Source: Hedera helix | Taxonomy: Eukaryota > Streptophyta > Magnoliopsida > Apiales > Araliaceae | Length of the DNA: 64,000 nucleotides | Direction: 5' to 3' | Assembly (NCBI GenBank): GCA_947179155.2 | Contig: OX359276.1 | Span: forward strand, 42,308,192-42,372,191 | Shown: positions 22,892 to 35,700 of the stretch, piece after piece | How positions within the stretch are numbered: the first letter of the stretch is position 1 | How the letters are laid out: each line of letters opens with the position of its first letter | Made by a program: the position numbers and the translations under genes | Notes under the pieces: generated by a model | Databases searched by the model: none | What the model was told of the DNA's origin: nothing | What the model saw: only the letters and a program-made list of their open reading frames with translations

Positions 22892-25560
22892 AAAGACATA
22901 CACCTATCTAAATATCTCCAAATCGAGGACCGAACTTTAGTTACCACGGATCTGGTTTGACCAGATTTTTGAAAAAGAAAAAAAAAAGAGGTTTTAATTT
23001 GCTTGGTGCTGGAGATAAGCCATGGAAAGGCATATATATTCAAATTTATCCCGTCAAAACTCCATCCAAAATCATGTCTTTTTCTTCCCCAATTAGAGCG
23101 ATTTGATACTTTAAAATTCGGTATTTCTCTTGCTTCACATACCAAGTCACGCCGAGTTAACTCGTTCTCTTGCAACTTGAAGACCCATGTATTAACTCTT
23201 CTTTTATTTCAGCTCGAACCATCATAAATTTAGAAGTTGTTTTTTTATTATCTTCATCAACGAATTTAACAGTTGGGTCATGTGCCAAATCCCATTTTCT
23301 CAACCAAATTGAAGATACTATTATTATCTTCTTTTATCATCTTCGATGCGGCCTTGGAGGCGATTGCGCTTGAAGTTCAGGCAGCCCATAAACCAGTCAG
23401 CTTCTTCAGCCCCACCACATGAATACGTCGAGGACCAAAATCGGTAGATCGACTCGCTTCACGTTGATGCAGGTTTGAGGCCTTGTGAGGTTATTGTAGT
23501 AAAATTTGTTGGGACACCCCTAATGTTCCAACATGGCTACTGATCGCTAGAGAGAATAAGATGAAGGAGAAAAAGAGAGAATGAGATGATTAAAGATGAG
23601 TTTAAGATTAGGATTAGGGTTTAAATTTAGGTGTTAAGCTGAATTTGAATTTTGGGGATAACGTATATATTTTTTTAAACTGTTATTTTTCTTTTATCTT
23701 TTAAAAAGTTAAATGACTTGAATTTTTGGACCGGTTAAAAATTTAGAAGGCGTAACTAGAATGTTAAACTTAAGCTTATATTACAAGAGATCGTTTTAAA
23801 TATTAATGTGCAAATTTTATCGGTCCTTCGATTAATATCTTGCTTCTATATATCTAGGGATGTAAATTGTGTTGCTCCCGAATTGGCAAGGACATATTAG
23901 TCTCTTCAATAATATAAAAGAAAAAGAATAGGCATAAGTAAAAAAAGAAAGAGAAAATAAAGACTCACTTAGTAACACGTTAACACAACCATTCACTATC
24001 AGATGCACAGCCACCACGCCACTACTATTGCCACCTTGATCATTCACTAACACATGTAAACAATCCATCTCAGCCACCTTGTTCATCTTTTTGGAATTTG
24101 TCATCCTCCTACCCACTCCATTAGCATAAACGCACAACTCTACCAACTCCCTCATTTTCGTGCAATACCCATCTTAACCTTTATGATAGTGGCGATGGAA
24201 GAGAAGAATCTTGATTGCAAGTAAGAATAATAATGGACATTATTTTATCCTTCAGAATATAAGTGCTTAGTTCACACTTGTGTTCATTCCGTTATTTAAT
24301 TGGGCATTATATTTAAATTAGACAAATCTTACTAAAATTAAAAAATAGGAGCACGTATCACTACATAAGTCACTTATTAGTGTTTAGTGACCAGAGAAAG
24401 ACTACGCGACTCGACCCCTTTAACATAAACGGGGGGTTTTATCTGCTCTGATAGTTCTATACCCGTTAATATGGAATACGATAGTTTTTTTTAAAAAATA
24501 CATGAACCAATCGCGAGAAAAAAATATTTTGAATACCACAGGTGAAATTGACTCATAATTCTAAGACGACTGAAGAAATTATCCCAAATTAATAAATACA
24601 AAATTAAGGGGATTTTCATATATAAAAAAAAAACTAACAAATAACAATAAGCGAAAAAAGAAATATAATTTTTTATTTTTTGTGATGTATTATGTAATAG
24701 AAAATGATTAATGTCAAAGGTCTCAAATGACGTGTTATTAAATATTTTATAATATAATCAATTACAACTTATATAAAATTTATGTAACTAAGAGTGTTTG
24801 TTTGCGTCTTAACGCCCTTGTTCAGCTTCAACTCTATTTCGAGCGGAGGCAAAATTTGTTTGGTAAAAAAAAATTCACTTCTAACTGTCTTTTTAATGGT
24901 AAGGGTTGATTTCTGAGATAAATAGTTAAGAGGCAAATATTTGACAAAATTACCCTTAATATTTTGAAATAATTTCTTGATTATCCATTTCATTACATCA
25001 ATCCTAATCTCCTGTTGCACTAGCTCTCATCTCAGTTACCTCTCTCTCTGTCTCTCATTCTTTCTTGCCTTTCTTTGTTATGGTTTAATAGCGATGCACT
25101 TCCCCCCACCCCCCCCCCCCCCCCCCTCCTTTTTTTTTGGCCACATGTTGTTATATTCTCTTTGAAAGTGAAATTTGACTTTGTTTCTTTGTCGATACAA
25201 ACTATTATTTTATTTAAGATTGGCTAATTTTTGTTTTGTTTATTAGAGTCACATTATCATAGTTGATAGTTTTATTATAATAATTTATTAACTATATAGG
25301 TAGTTAATAATAATATATTTGAATATTTTTTATAAAAATATATTGAAAAATATTATTTAAATATGTTCATATAAGACTATTAATTTAAAATTAACAAACA
25401 CGCTTGTTTAAAACAATTTAGAGGGTTAAAATAAAAAAAATAATGTCATTTAGATATTTCAGATAATAATTTTCATTCAGACTCTATTATATACAGAAAT
25501 ATTATTGTATTCAGAGCTCTAACGCATTCAAATTGTTTCATTCAATTTTATCAAATATCA
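22892..25560. other. Gene-poor intergenic stretch
   Basis: No gene is recognised on either strand. There is a long C run with one A (about 25094-25127) and repeat-like AT-rich sequence from 24780 on. Confidence 0.45.
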
Positions 25561-25562
25561 CC

Positions 25563-26002
25563 TAGAAGTCTGTTTGGCCATGACTTATAAGTTAGTCATA
25601 CCAACTTATAAATCATCTTTTACTAAGGTGTTCAATTATGACTTAATTTTTAACTTATAAATTAACTTATAAATTCTTTTTGAAAACCAACAATTTTTTA
25701 TTTCTCAAAAAATGACTTATAAGTCAATTTAAATAAATAAATTTGACCAAAATGTAATGATTATTTTATCCTTCATTTTTTTCACAAATTACATGTAATC
25801 TCTCTCTTCCACTCTCTCCGTCTCTCCCTTCTACCCTCTCTCTCCCTCTCCATCTTTTATTTTAACTTTTTAACTGATATTAAAATTTTAAAAAACAATA
25901 ATTAAACTTATATTTGTTAGGATAATTCTTTTCTCAATATTTATTTAAGTTTTGCTATCTTTTAATTATTTTGAGGTTTGTAAGTCTTAAACTATAGAAA
26001 GG

Positions 26003-26064
<62 letters not shown>

Positions 26065-26400
26065 TCATGGATATTATGCTAATAAAAGTAAAAAGAAAAA
26101 CTCCTGAATATTGATGTTAAGGCTTATTTTAATGTCGTATTAATGTTAAAATGATGATTCTTATGATAAAATGTTAAATTAATATATATTTTTTATTAAT
26201 GTATTTTTTAATAATATTTATAATTTTTTTTTAATTTATTAGTCATTATCAACTAAATATATTTATAACTTATTTTAACTTAATTTTTAATTTCTAAGTC
26301 AAACTAATATCGAATATTTTTTTTTATAAGTCACGATTAAAATTGATGTATAATTGATTTTAAATTTTAACTTATAAACATTGTCGAGCGGCCCTAAGAC
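25563..26400. mobile_element. Candidate MITE / non-autonomous DNA transposon (838 bp)
   Basis: The left end reads TAGAAGTCTGTTTGGCCATGA followed by CTTATAAGTT; the right end, reverse-complemented, reads GTCTTAGGGCCGCTCGACAA followed by TGTTTATAAGTT. Both ends share GTCT, GGCC, ATG and TTATAAGTT in the same order. The outside 8-mers ATATCACC (25555-25562) and ATATCATC (26401-26408) match at 7 of 8 positions, which would suit a hAT insertion, but the TIRs do not start flush. The interior holds an (AAT)n array. Confidence 0.45.
26003..26063. repeat. (AAT)n microsatellite
   Basis: About 20 uninterrupted units inside the candidate MITE. Confidence 0.95.
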
Positions 26401-26792
26401 ATATCATCTAAATTTCTTTTTGAGATAAAAATTTATGAGACCAATCCAGTATGGAATAGTGATCCAAAGAGGGACAGACCGAGGTTCTATTTGGAAAATA
26501 AAAAACATGCTTTCTATCAACGGAAGCCGGTACGGCTAAGGCCCACCACGTCTAATCTAATCTCTTAACGACTTGGCACCCGCGCCACGCCATCGCATCC
26601 CAACTAACGCCATACCTCCTCATCTTTTTCCATTCTCTTTTATCCAAACATTTACGCGAACACATGCCAGCCATTCCATCTCTTCTTCCCAATTCTTCCA
26701 ATTTCCTCATCTATCAACTAAGAATCTTCAATTTTCAATCTCGATTCTGGAGGGACCAAGTAAGTATCAGTGTTGTGTGAACTTTAGAGAGA

Positions 26793-29700
26793 ATGGGAAC
26801 TGGAGCATCAATGAATCCAGACAGTAGCTCTCATGGCAGCGAGGAGAGAGAAGACCAAGCAGGCGGGCAGCTCTATGTTTCTCTTAAAATGGAGAATTAC
26901 AAGCTCAAAGGCGAACTCATCCCTCACGTCTATGGCTCTGTTCCTCTTGTTGGCTCTTGGGATTCCTCTAAAGCCGTATGATGTTTTGAAACATTTCCCC
27001 CCCTTTCAATTCACTTCATTTCATTTCTCTGATTGTTTACTTCATTCACTTCATTGTAGCTTTCAATGGAACGTGAATCGACTTTAATATGGGAATTAAG
27101 CTTTGTTGTTCCTCCCAATCACGGTAATTGGACTATCTATTGGCTAAGGTTTTTGATTATGTAATTTAGAATCTAATTTTGTGTATGAATGTAGAAACGT
27201 TGGACTTCAAGTTTTTATTGAAGCCAAAGTATAACAATGCGCCGTGTATAGTGGAGGAGGGTCCGAACAGGCTTTTGACTAGAGGGACATTGCAAGGGGA
27301 TGCAAGGTTGGCGTTGTTTAGGCTTAGTGCTGAGGAGGTACTTGAGTATAGGGTGTTCATAAAAGCAGACAGGGTTTCGCCATTTGACCTTGCGGCTAGT
27401 TGGAGGGCTTACCGGGAGAATCTCCAGCCTTCGACTGTTCGTGGCATTCCTGATGTTAGTATTAATTCGGCTCCACAAATAGGTGGTGAGGTATAATTTT
27501 GATCAAATTCTTTATTTTTCTATATTAGAGTTGCTTTAAATTGTCAAAAAAGTTAGTGGTTGAGGATACTTGCATCTCTTCATTCAACACTTCCATATTT
27601 GTGAACTAATGTCTATGTGTAAGTTATGCTTTACTATCTCTGGAGTGTCAACATAGCTTGATACCTCACTTCTAGGATACTTAAATGTTCAGTGACTTCA
27701 GTCTGCATCTGATCTGGTTTGACCTCTTATGTTCCATATGCGAGAGTCCTTTACTCCCAACCCAGGGCTTTTTTTGTCATTCTTCTTCTTTTTTGGGTAA
27801 ATCAACATTTTATTGAGAAAATAGGAGTCCCACAACTAGAGAAATAACCTCACATCCAAAACAATAGCAATGTGCATCTCACCGCAGCTGAGCCTCACGC
27901 TAAACCACAACTAGAGGAACCTTCAATTGTTAAGAAACTTTCTTCCCAATTCTCCATAGGCTTCCTACACCCCTTAACGTTGATTCTAATATCAGACTCA
28001 ATACAGATTCTGCAGAACACAGATTTTTGAAGATTGCGCTAATACTTTTGTCGCTACGGGCTACTGCAAATACAAATTTCTGCTGAATGTGCTGTGACTT
28101 TTGCCTTTACTTCTGGGGTGTTGTGGGAACATATGCTTTGCTTTAACAATCATTCTGCGGCATTTCCATTTTTTGTTGGGATAAGAGTGTCCTACATAAC
28201 TTATCGAATATAAAAATAAAATCAGAGTGTTCTTTATGGCTTCCTTATGTCATTGGTAATGACGATTTCCAAGGAGTGGCTCTTTCGGATATTTAGAGGG
28301 ATTGGGGGCAGTCCTTCATTGAGAACTTTCATTTTTCAGTTTTTATGGTCTTCGAGGATCACTCGCCCTCTCTCTTTGTACTCCTTCCTTTTTTAATAAA
28401 ATATCCTTGTTATACAAAAAAAAGTTAACTTTTTTTGTCATTTCTGCACAGAATGGCTCTTCAGTAAGTTTGGAGCTTGATCTTGAACATTATGAGGTCC
28501 CAGCTCCAGCAACTTCTGCAAATTCAGGTATGGTTTATGCAGCTAACATGACAGAAACTCCAAGGTCATTTACCCGCGGTGGGGTATTTTCCAATACTGA
28601 TGCCTCAGGGAATGCATCCTATTCCTACAAGGATGCTGGTGTTTCCACCGATCAACCAGCTACTATGAAGGTAAACTAAAGCGATTATTTCTTTGTTTTC
28701 AATATATTAACTGATATCCCGGTCTTACATATTTGGAACCTGAATATTGCTGTAGCTGTTAGTAGCATATTAGACATAGTTTCTGAATGTGATTTTGATG
28801 TTGGGTTGCATATCTCCGTTAGGTAGTTTTATGAAAACGTAATATGCCAAATCTACATGTTATCTTTGTTTATTTGCAGTTGAAGCATTGTCTTTTATTT
28901 TCTTTTGGAACTTCATGCTTCATCTAAAAGTTGTTCATCTAATACTTGAATAGGAGTTGGAAGTCATAGTCCCAGATCCTTCTAAGGTGTATTCATCTTC
29001 TGGCATGGTAGAATCAAAGTCCGTCGGAACATTTTCAGTTTTCCAAAAGCAAGATAGTCACAGGGGACTCTTTGTGGATAGGGGCGTTGGATCTCCTAGA
29101 CTAGCTAAATCTGCTAGTTCAAGTGCTTTCACTATTGATCTTAAACCTGATTCAGAAGCCAAGGTTTGTACAACACGTCTCTTTCAATTCATAGTGATTT
29201 GCAAGTAAAGAATTTACTCTCTCTTCAGTGGTGTTTTTTTGTCCTGATGTTGCACTCTATCGGTTGTTAGAATCCAATACCAGCGGCAGCGGGAGCTGTT
29301 GCAGCTGCAGCTGTTGCTGATCAAATGCTTGGACCAAAGGAGGACAGACATTTGGCAATTGTCCTGGTACTTTCCTGACAAGTTATTTGTCATTTTTTTT
29401 CTAGCTAGTATAAGGATCCTTCTACCTCCTTATTTCAGTAAAACTAGATGAGATTGAAAATTGAAGCTTCTACTTTTTTTAGGCTAAATTTTGGAAGTGC
29501 AGATACCTACTGTTTATGAAAAATCCGCACTACCAAGTTAATTGAGAGTTTTTACTGTTCTTCGTGGACAGGATGACCTTTTTGTAGAGGTGGATAGAGT
29601 GGGGAATAGAGCATATACTTCTTCATTAGAATTTCAGTCTATATCAATGGTTTTCCAACGGGAAATTTTCTCTAGTTTGATCTTATGTCTAGGCTTCTAT

Positions 29701-32700
29701 TTATTCACGATTCAAGTGGACGAGCTGTTTTGGTTACTATTTCCATTTGTTGTTTGTTAATGATACTGCTATATTTATTTTTTTGTTAGTTTGATGAGGT
29801 GGGTTTGCAGTTGAGATACTTTGTGATTTGTGTTGTGTTTTAAGGCGGTTTTCAGGATTGAAGATCAATTGGCGAAAGCTAGTTAGTTTCTGTGGGAGTT
29901 CCACCATACGTATATTGGTTTAGTAGTTGATCAATTGGGATTTTTTTTTCTCTGAGAGCAAGGTTTAGGGGTATTGGGGGACCTCTATCCTGATCTTTTC
30001 CTGTTCAATCCAGCTCTTCTTGAAAATTGTTGTCTCTTTTCATGTTGAAGGTTAGTTTATGGAATTGCGTCACTACAATTAGGTTTCGTATAGAGCTTCA
30101 TGGGTGAATTGCAGCAGAGAGTAGGTTGGCTTGGGGGGGTTAGTCTGTGGAAATCGATTGCTTTGGGTAGAAAAGATCTAGGCTACCTGAAACACGGATA
30201 TTCTAGTTCGCTGAATAGGAAGGGGGAATGTCACCCACCATGGAAAGAAAATACAAGGGTAAGACTCGTTGAGATCACAAAAACAGGAATATTTACTAGA
30301 ATGTGAAACGTTATAAGAAACAAATGATATTTATAGTTAGTTTTTTCTTCTTCTCGATAGTGAATAAAGAAACCGTATAAATTAGATTAAGGAGAACTTT
30401 CTAATTGTCTTTCTTTTTGTAAAAGATCAGAATTGCTGATAAAGGTTTTTTTAATAGAAAAGAATCTTTGATATATGCTAGGAGTTTTATTTAATTTGCC
30501 AAACATTTGGGTGTTTTTCTTTAAAACGTGAAAATGTTTAATTGGTCAGCTGCTTGTTTAGTTAGCATCTTCTTAGATAAAATAGTTAAGGAGCATTTTA
30601 TTCCCATTTCAAATAGTAGTAGTAAACTGTTGGTTTGCAAAAATATGGCATACATATAATCAAATTATATAAGCGCAACGGAAGCAATAAAAATCAGATT
30701 TTAAAATTTTTGTACAAACCAATAACCCGGATATTTCTTATGCGACTATTATTAATTGAGGAAGGATAAAAGAATTTATACCTTTGTAGAACCAAGCTTC
30801 CACGGGTACAAGTTCATCTCCCTTTAATCATTCACGTTCATCTTCATAATTCACCGATTAGATTCCACGGATCAATGTTAGCTCCCCAAGTGTGAAGCCT
30901 CTAGAGGTGATCCACCAAGAGATCTATGAATTAAAGAAGTGGATCTTAGTTTCTCCAAACCATGGGTGGCTAGCCCTAATTCTCTCTCTCTCTCTAACTC
31001 TTAGATCTAGAGAATTATGGAGTACTCTCACTAATCTAATGAAAGAGTGTGTAACCTTGATCTATGATAAGACTCCTCTTATTTATAGATCTAGTCAACC
31101 CTCCTAAACTATTTAGGATTAGGGTTTTAATTTAATTCCCAATTTAATTAGGAACTAAATTAATTAATTACAATTCCTAAACCATTTAGGAACTTAATTA
31201 TTTAATAATGAGAGTACTTCTTATTAATTAATTACTAAACCATTTAGTAACTTAATTAATTATTATAATTATAATTCCTAAACTATTTAGGAACTTAATT
31301 ATTTAATAATAATATTACTACTTATTAATTAATTCCTAAACCGTTTAGGAACTAAATAATAATACTAGCAGTAATAATAATAATAAAAATAATAGTAATA
31401 ATAATAAGACTCCTCTTATTAATTTATAATTAGTATTTCTAAAATACTAAATTATAAATATTAAGCTATTTAATTTATTCTATCACCATAGTATAAATTA
31501 AATGTACTTAATTTATTATTACAATTATGCCATCCACTTCTAAAATAAATATTACTCTTTTGCGGTGTGACCCTTTAGGTTCTCCATATTAAACCGGTTG
31601 TATAATAAATAAATTAGAACAATTCTAATTCATTTATTACGAATTAACTCTTTAATTCAGAATAAATAATTATTCCACAATAAGGGTAAGCCTCCTTAGC
31701 GATTAGTCGACTTTCCAGATAATATAGATTTCAACATTTAATCGTAAAAGAACATTTCAGCAAATAGTTACCGTACAATTCAATCCTTCTACCATACAAT
31801 GTCCCAATCAAATATAAGACACGGAATTTCTGTCAAGTCTTATTTATTTAATTATATGCATTTCAATTCACAAATACACAACTCTAGTTAATGTAAATTA
31901 GAAACTCATTTCTAATTCCATGCAACCCTGGCAAGGGATTTCTGAGTTGTCACTTATTGAATCGCATAGGACATTCTTTCCCTTTACTGGAAGTGGTAGA
32001 TCCTTTGTTGATCATTCATCTATCTCCATGTGTACCTTATTATACCCAATCACATCCTTTGATATACTAATAGGTCTTAAAGAATATGTCAAAGTATAAC
32101 TTAGTACACACAAGATACTAAGATGATCTCAAGTCTAAGAATCACTTGTACGACTATCACATAAGGAACTCCTATTGATAGACAAGTAAAACTCCATTAG
32201 GTGTTCCTTGAGTGAGTCACGTTCAGTGAACTTATTCTCTAATAAGCACCTACATACTTGCTTTAGTGTCTCTACACAAATGATTATGAGATCAATCATC
32301 CTCTTCATAAGAGCAAACATAGTATGTACCAATCTATTCGGATCTACTAATCCCCCTTTTAGTGATCCAACGATTAGGAACAATTTTAGTTTTGAGCTAT
32401 CTTGAATTTAGATCTCATTAGAATGATCCTCATCATGGTTCTAAAAGCATTGCTCGAAAACTATGGGTTTATCCATTTGATTAATTCAAGTAATTAATCA
32501 TGAATAAAGAAATGCCTTGATACTTTTATTAATAAATGAACAAGATTACAAAGTATATGTTTATAACATCAAATGTGATTGGCTTGAGGGCATACTACTT
32601 TCATAAACTGGACAAGTTCTCCCAAATCCAAGCAATGCACACTTACTGCATAGTGAAGGAAACTGCATTCCTCATTGTTTATTCTGGGCATTTTGGAGAG

Positions 32701-35700
32701 GAAGAAATTGTCAATGCTTTGAAGACAAGGATAGTTATATCTTCAAATTTGGTTTTTGTTTATGAGCTTAGTTATTTGGAAAAATAAATATTTATTTGGT
32801 GCCTTTGTTTAATACAAAATCACTAACCAAAAAAATAAAATATTCTGGTATGTTTATTCTTTTGTGGTATTTTTGGGCAAGTCTTGTTGGGAGCACAATG
32901 GCTATATTTAGATTCTCCTGGGGTCAAAGGTAGGTTTAGTGGGATGGGTAGGACTTGGTGGTTGGCATATGCGTATCATTTTGTGCCCGTGCCCTTGGGT
33001 TTTTTCCTATAAACCGTGTGTACACCAATGCTGCTCCTTTCACCATCTTCTTTAACTAGATTATGACTTGTAAAGAAATTGACTCCATAACCGGTTCTTA
33101 ACATCAAATTGCATTTTTATAGGTATCTAACATTTGTTTGTATCGTAGGTTGGTTTGCCAGCGCGGGGAAAGACTTTCACTGCGGCCAAGCTTACAAGGT
33201 ATCTTCGTTGGTTGGGTCATGACACTAAACACTTCAATGTTGGAAAGGTGATTGACATTCTTACATAAGCAAACTTTATACTCCTTAGAGACTTATGTAA
33301 ACAAGAAAATTATGTAACTTGTGTTTTGGTTGTAACAGTACCGAAGACTCAAGCATGGAACTAATCAGGTATCATTGACATGTGCAAATCAACTTCCTCT
33401 ATTTTCCACAATATCAGGAATTTTTCTTGTTTCTAAAGGTTTGAAGGATTATCTACCAAGTGATTCAACCCCTGTGAAGATTTTGTTGTTCTATCCGTAA
33501 AACCACATCAAAATTTAGTGGCTCCCATGGCTGGCCCTTTCCCTTCCCCCCTAAAAATAAATTAAAAAAATAAATATCAACCATCCCCCAAGCAGTATGA
33601 AGCTTGGATTCCTATATGGAGACTATCTGTTATCCTTTCTATTACAGTATTTTTTTTTTCTTTTATGATTATTCCAATATGTGTTTTCATAGATCACACA
33701 TGTTTTATGCAGTCTGCTGATTTTTTCCGAGGTGACAATCCAGAAGGCATGGAGGCACGTAATGAGGTGAGTATCTACTAAAAAATTCTATTATCCAAAA
33801 ACATATATCCATATTTTATAGTCGTATGTATAAATAGTAAAATAAGTGATCACGTAGGTTATTGTGGTTCTGTGGTATTTCATTGCATATTGTAAGATTG
33901 TCGAGTGTTTTTCTCTTTGTTATCTGGCTATTAGTGGTTTTCCTGAAAAATTGATAATAACAAATATTCAGAACTCAATGAAAATTTTGAAATTCTAAGA
34001 GATATAATAGCTGAAATATGAATCATTGTGCAACTGACCACCATAAAAATATTTTGCTTCACAAGAAATATTTTATGAAATCATCGTATAATTAATAAAA
34101 GACGAGCAGCTAAAACTCTGGTTTTGCCTGAGACTGCTAGTTCACCATATCAAGGTATAGAAGATAACGTGTTAAAGGAATCATGGACATAACTTTGACC
34201 TTCTATTTGCATGATAGACTGAAACTTGTTGAAAGTATAATTTGTCATAGGTTACACCTCAAAATATTTTCTAGAGTATATATTTTCACTGTTTTTTTTG
34301 CTAAATTATATTTTCACTTTTCAGCATTTTCTGTTTTTATTTGTCGTGCATAAGTTCGACTTCTATTTTTCTCATAAGCAATTTACAAATTTTGAAATTG
34401 ACTAAAAAGGATCTTTTAAGTGAATTCTACTGAATGCTTACTACTTGTTTATAAAACAGTAGACATAAAAACATGCAAATATATGCATATATAGATACTA
34501 GCAGTCTGTAAAAGCATATATGGGTTATATTTGTGTGTATATAATACATGGTACATGCAAGCATTCACTCATCTGTATTAATTTTCTTATACTACTGACT
34601 AATTAAAGTTGATGTTTTCCGACAGAGGAAATTTTTTCGATAAAACAGCTGGGAAATGCCCAGGTTCACTTAATGCATGTAATGAATGCTTATTTCTAAT
34701 ATTAAGTGGACTGGATATCCATTCTCTCTCTTTCTTTTCTTTTCTTTTCTTTTTTTTTTAAAAATAAAATAAAAAATCAACTATTAGAAAGTGAGAAAGA
34801 AAGAAATTCTTTCCTTAAAAACTTTCAACTGTAAATATTTCACATCTAAACAAACACAATGTTTTGCTGCCAAAGTCGCCTCTTTAATGGTTATTTTTCT
34901 CTTAATTTTCAGAAGACCGCATGGAAGAACCTTGCATCAAAAAAATAAATAAAAGGGAAAAAGGTGCTCATACTGTCATATACACTATCGAGCTAAATAT
35001 CTGCATCTTTTTTAGGAGGCAAATACTAAAGCACATGCAGAGATGATTTGTGAAGTGTAAAAGATTAAAGTAAGAAAGCGCCACCCTTTAACTTTTTGTT
35101 GCAAAATAGCCTTGGCTCCCCTTTTTTAATAGAGGATACAAGTAAAACAGGGTGGGAAAGCAGTTCACCCCATCAGACTATTGTAAAACAAGACAATAAG
35201 AACACTTAAGAAAGTGTAGCTCTCCAATCTTTACAAGAATCAGTCACATCTGTACCCTTAGAGGCCTCATAGCATAAGCCCCATAGGAATGCAGGAAAGT
35301 AACATTAGCCCTCAACAAATTAGACGATAAGTAGCTCTCTTTAAACAGTCTAGCATCAGTTCTAATTCCCCATAAAATTGAGAAGAAAACACATTATCAA
35401 AGTATTTTTGCATCCTTATTTCTTCAAAACTCTCGAAAGAGAATTACAACAAATCTTCAATCTAAGCATGAGACTCCCACTTCTCCAACACTACAAAGAT
35501 AAAGCTCCACAAGCGCTAATCACTAGAACAATGAAAATAAATGAACATGAGTTTCATTATTCTACCCGCACATAAGGCCCTATAGGGTATACAATCTTGA
35601 TAAAGATAAGTTGTATTCAACACAACTTATCGCTGTCTTTTATCCCAAATTAGTTGGGTTAGGCAGAGATTAAAAAACATATTCAATTTTTGTCAACCAG

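Noticed and set aside
26573..26827. Upstream frame overlapping the F2KP start
   Set aside because: Different frame, no homology; at most an upstream ORF in the 5' leader.
30100..30306. 68-codon frame in F2KP intron 6
   Set aside because: No domain; likely intron or transposon debris.
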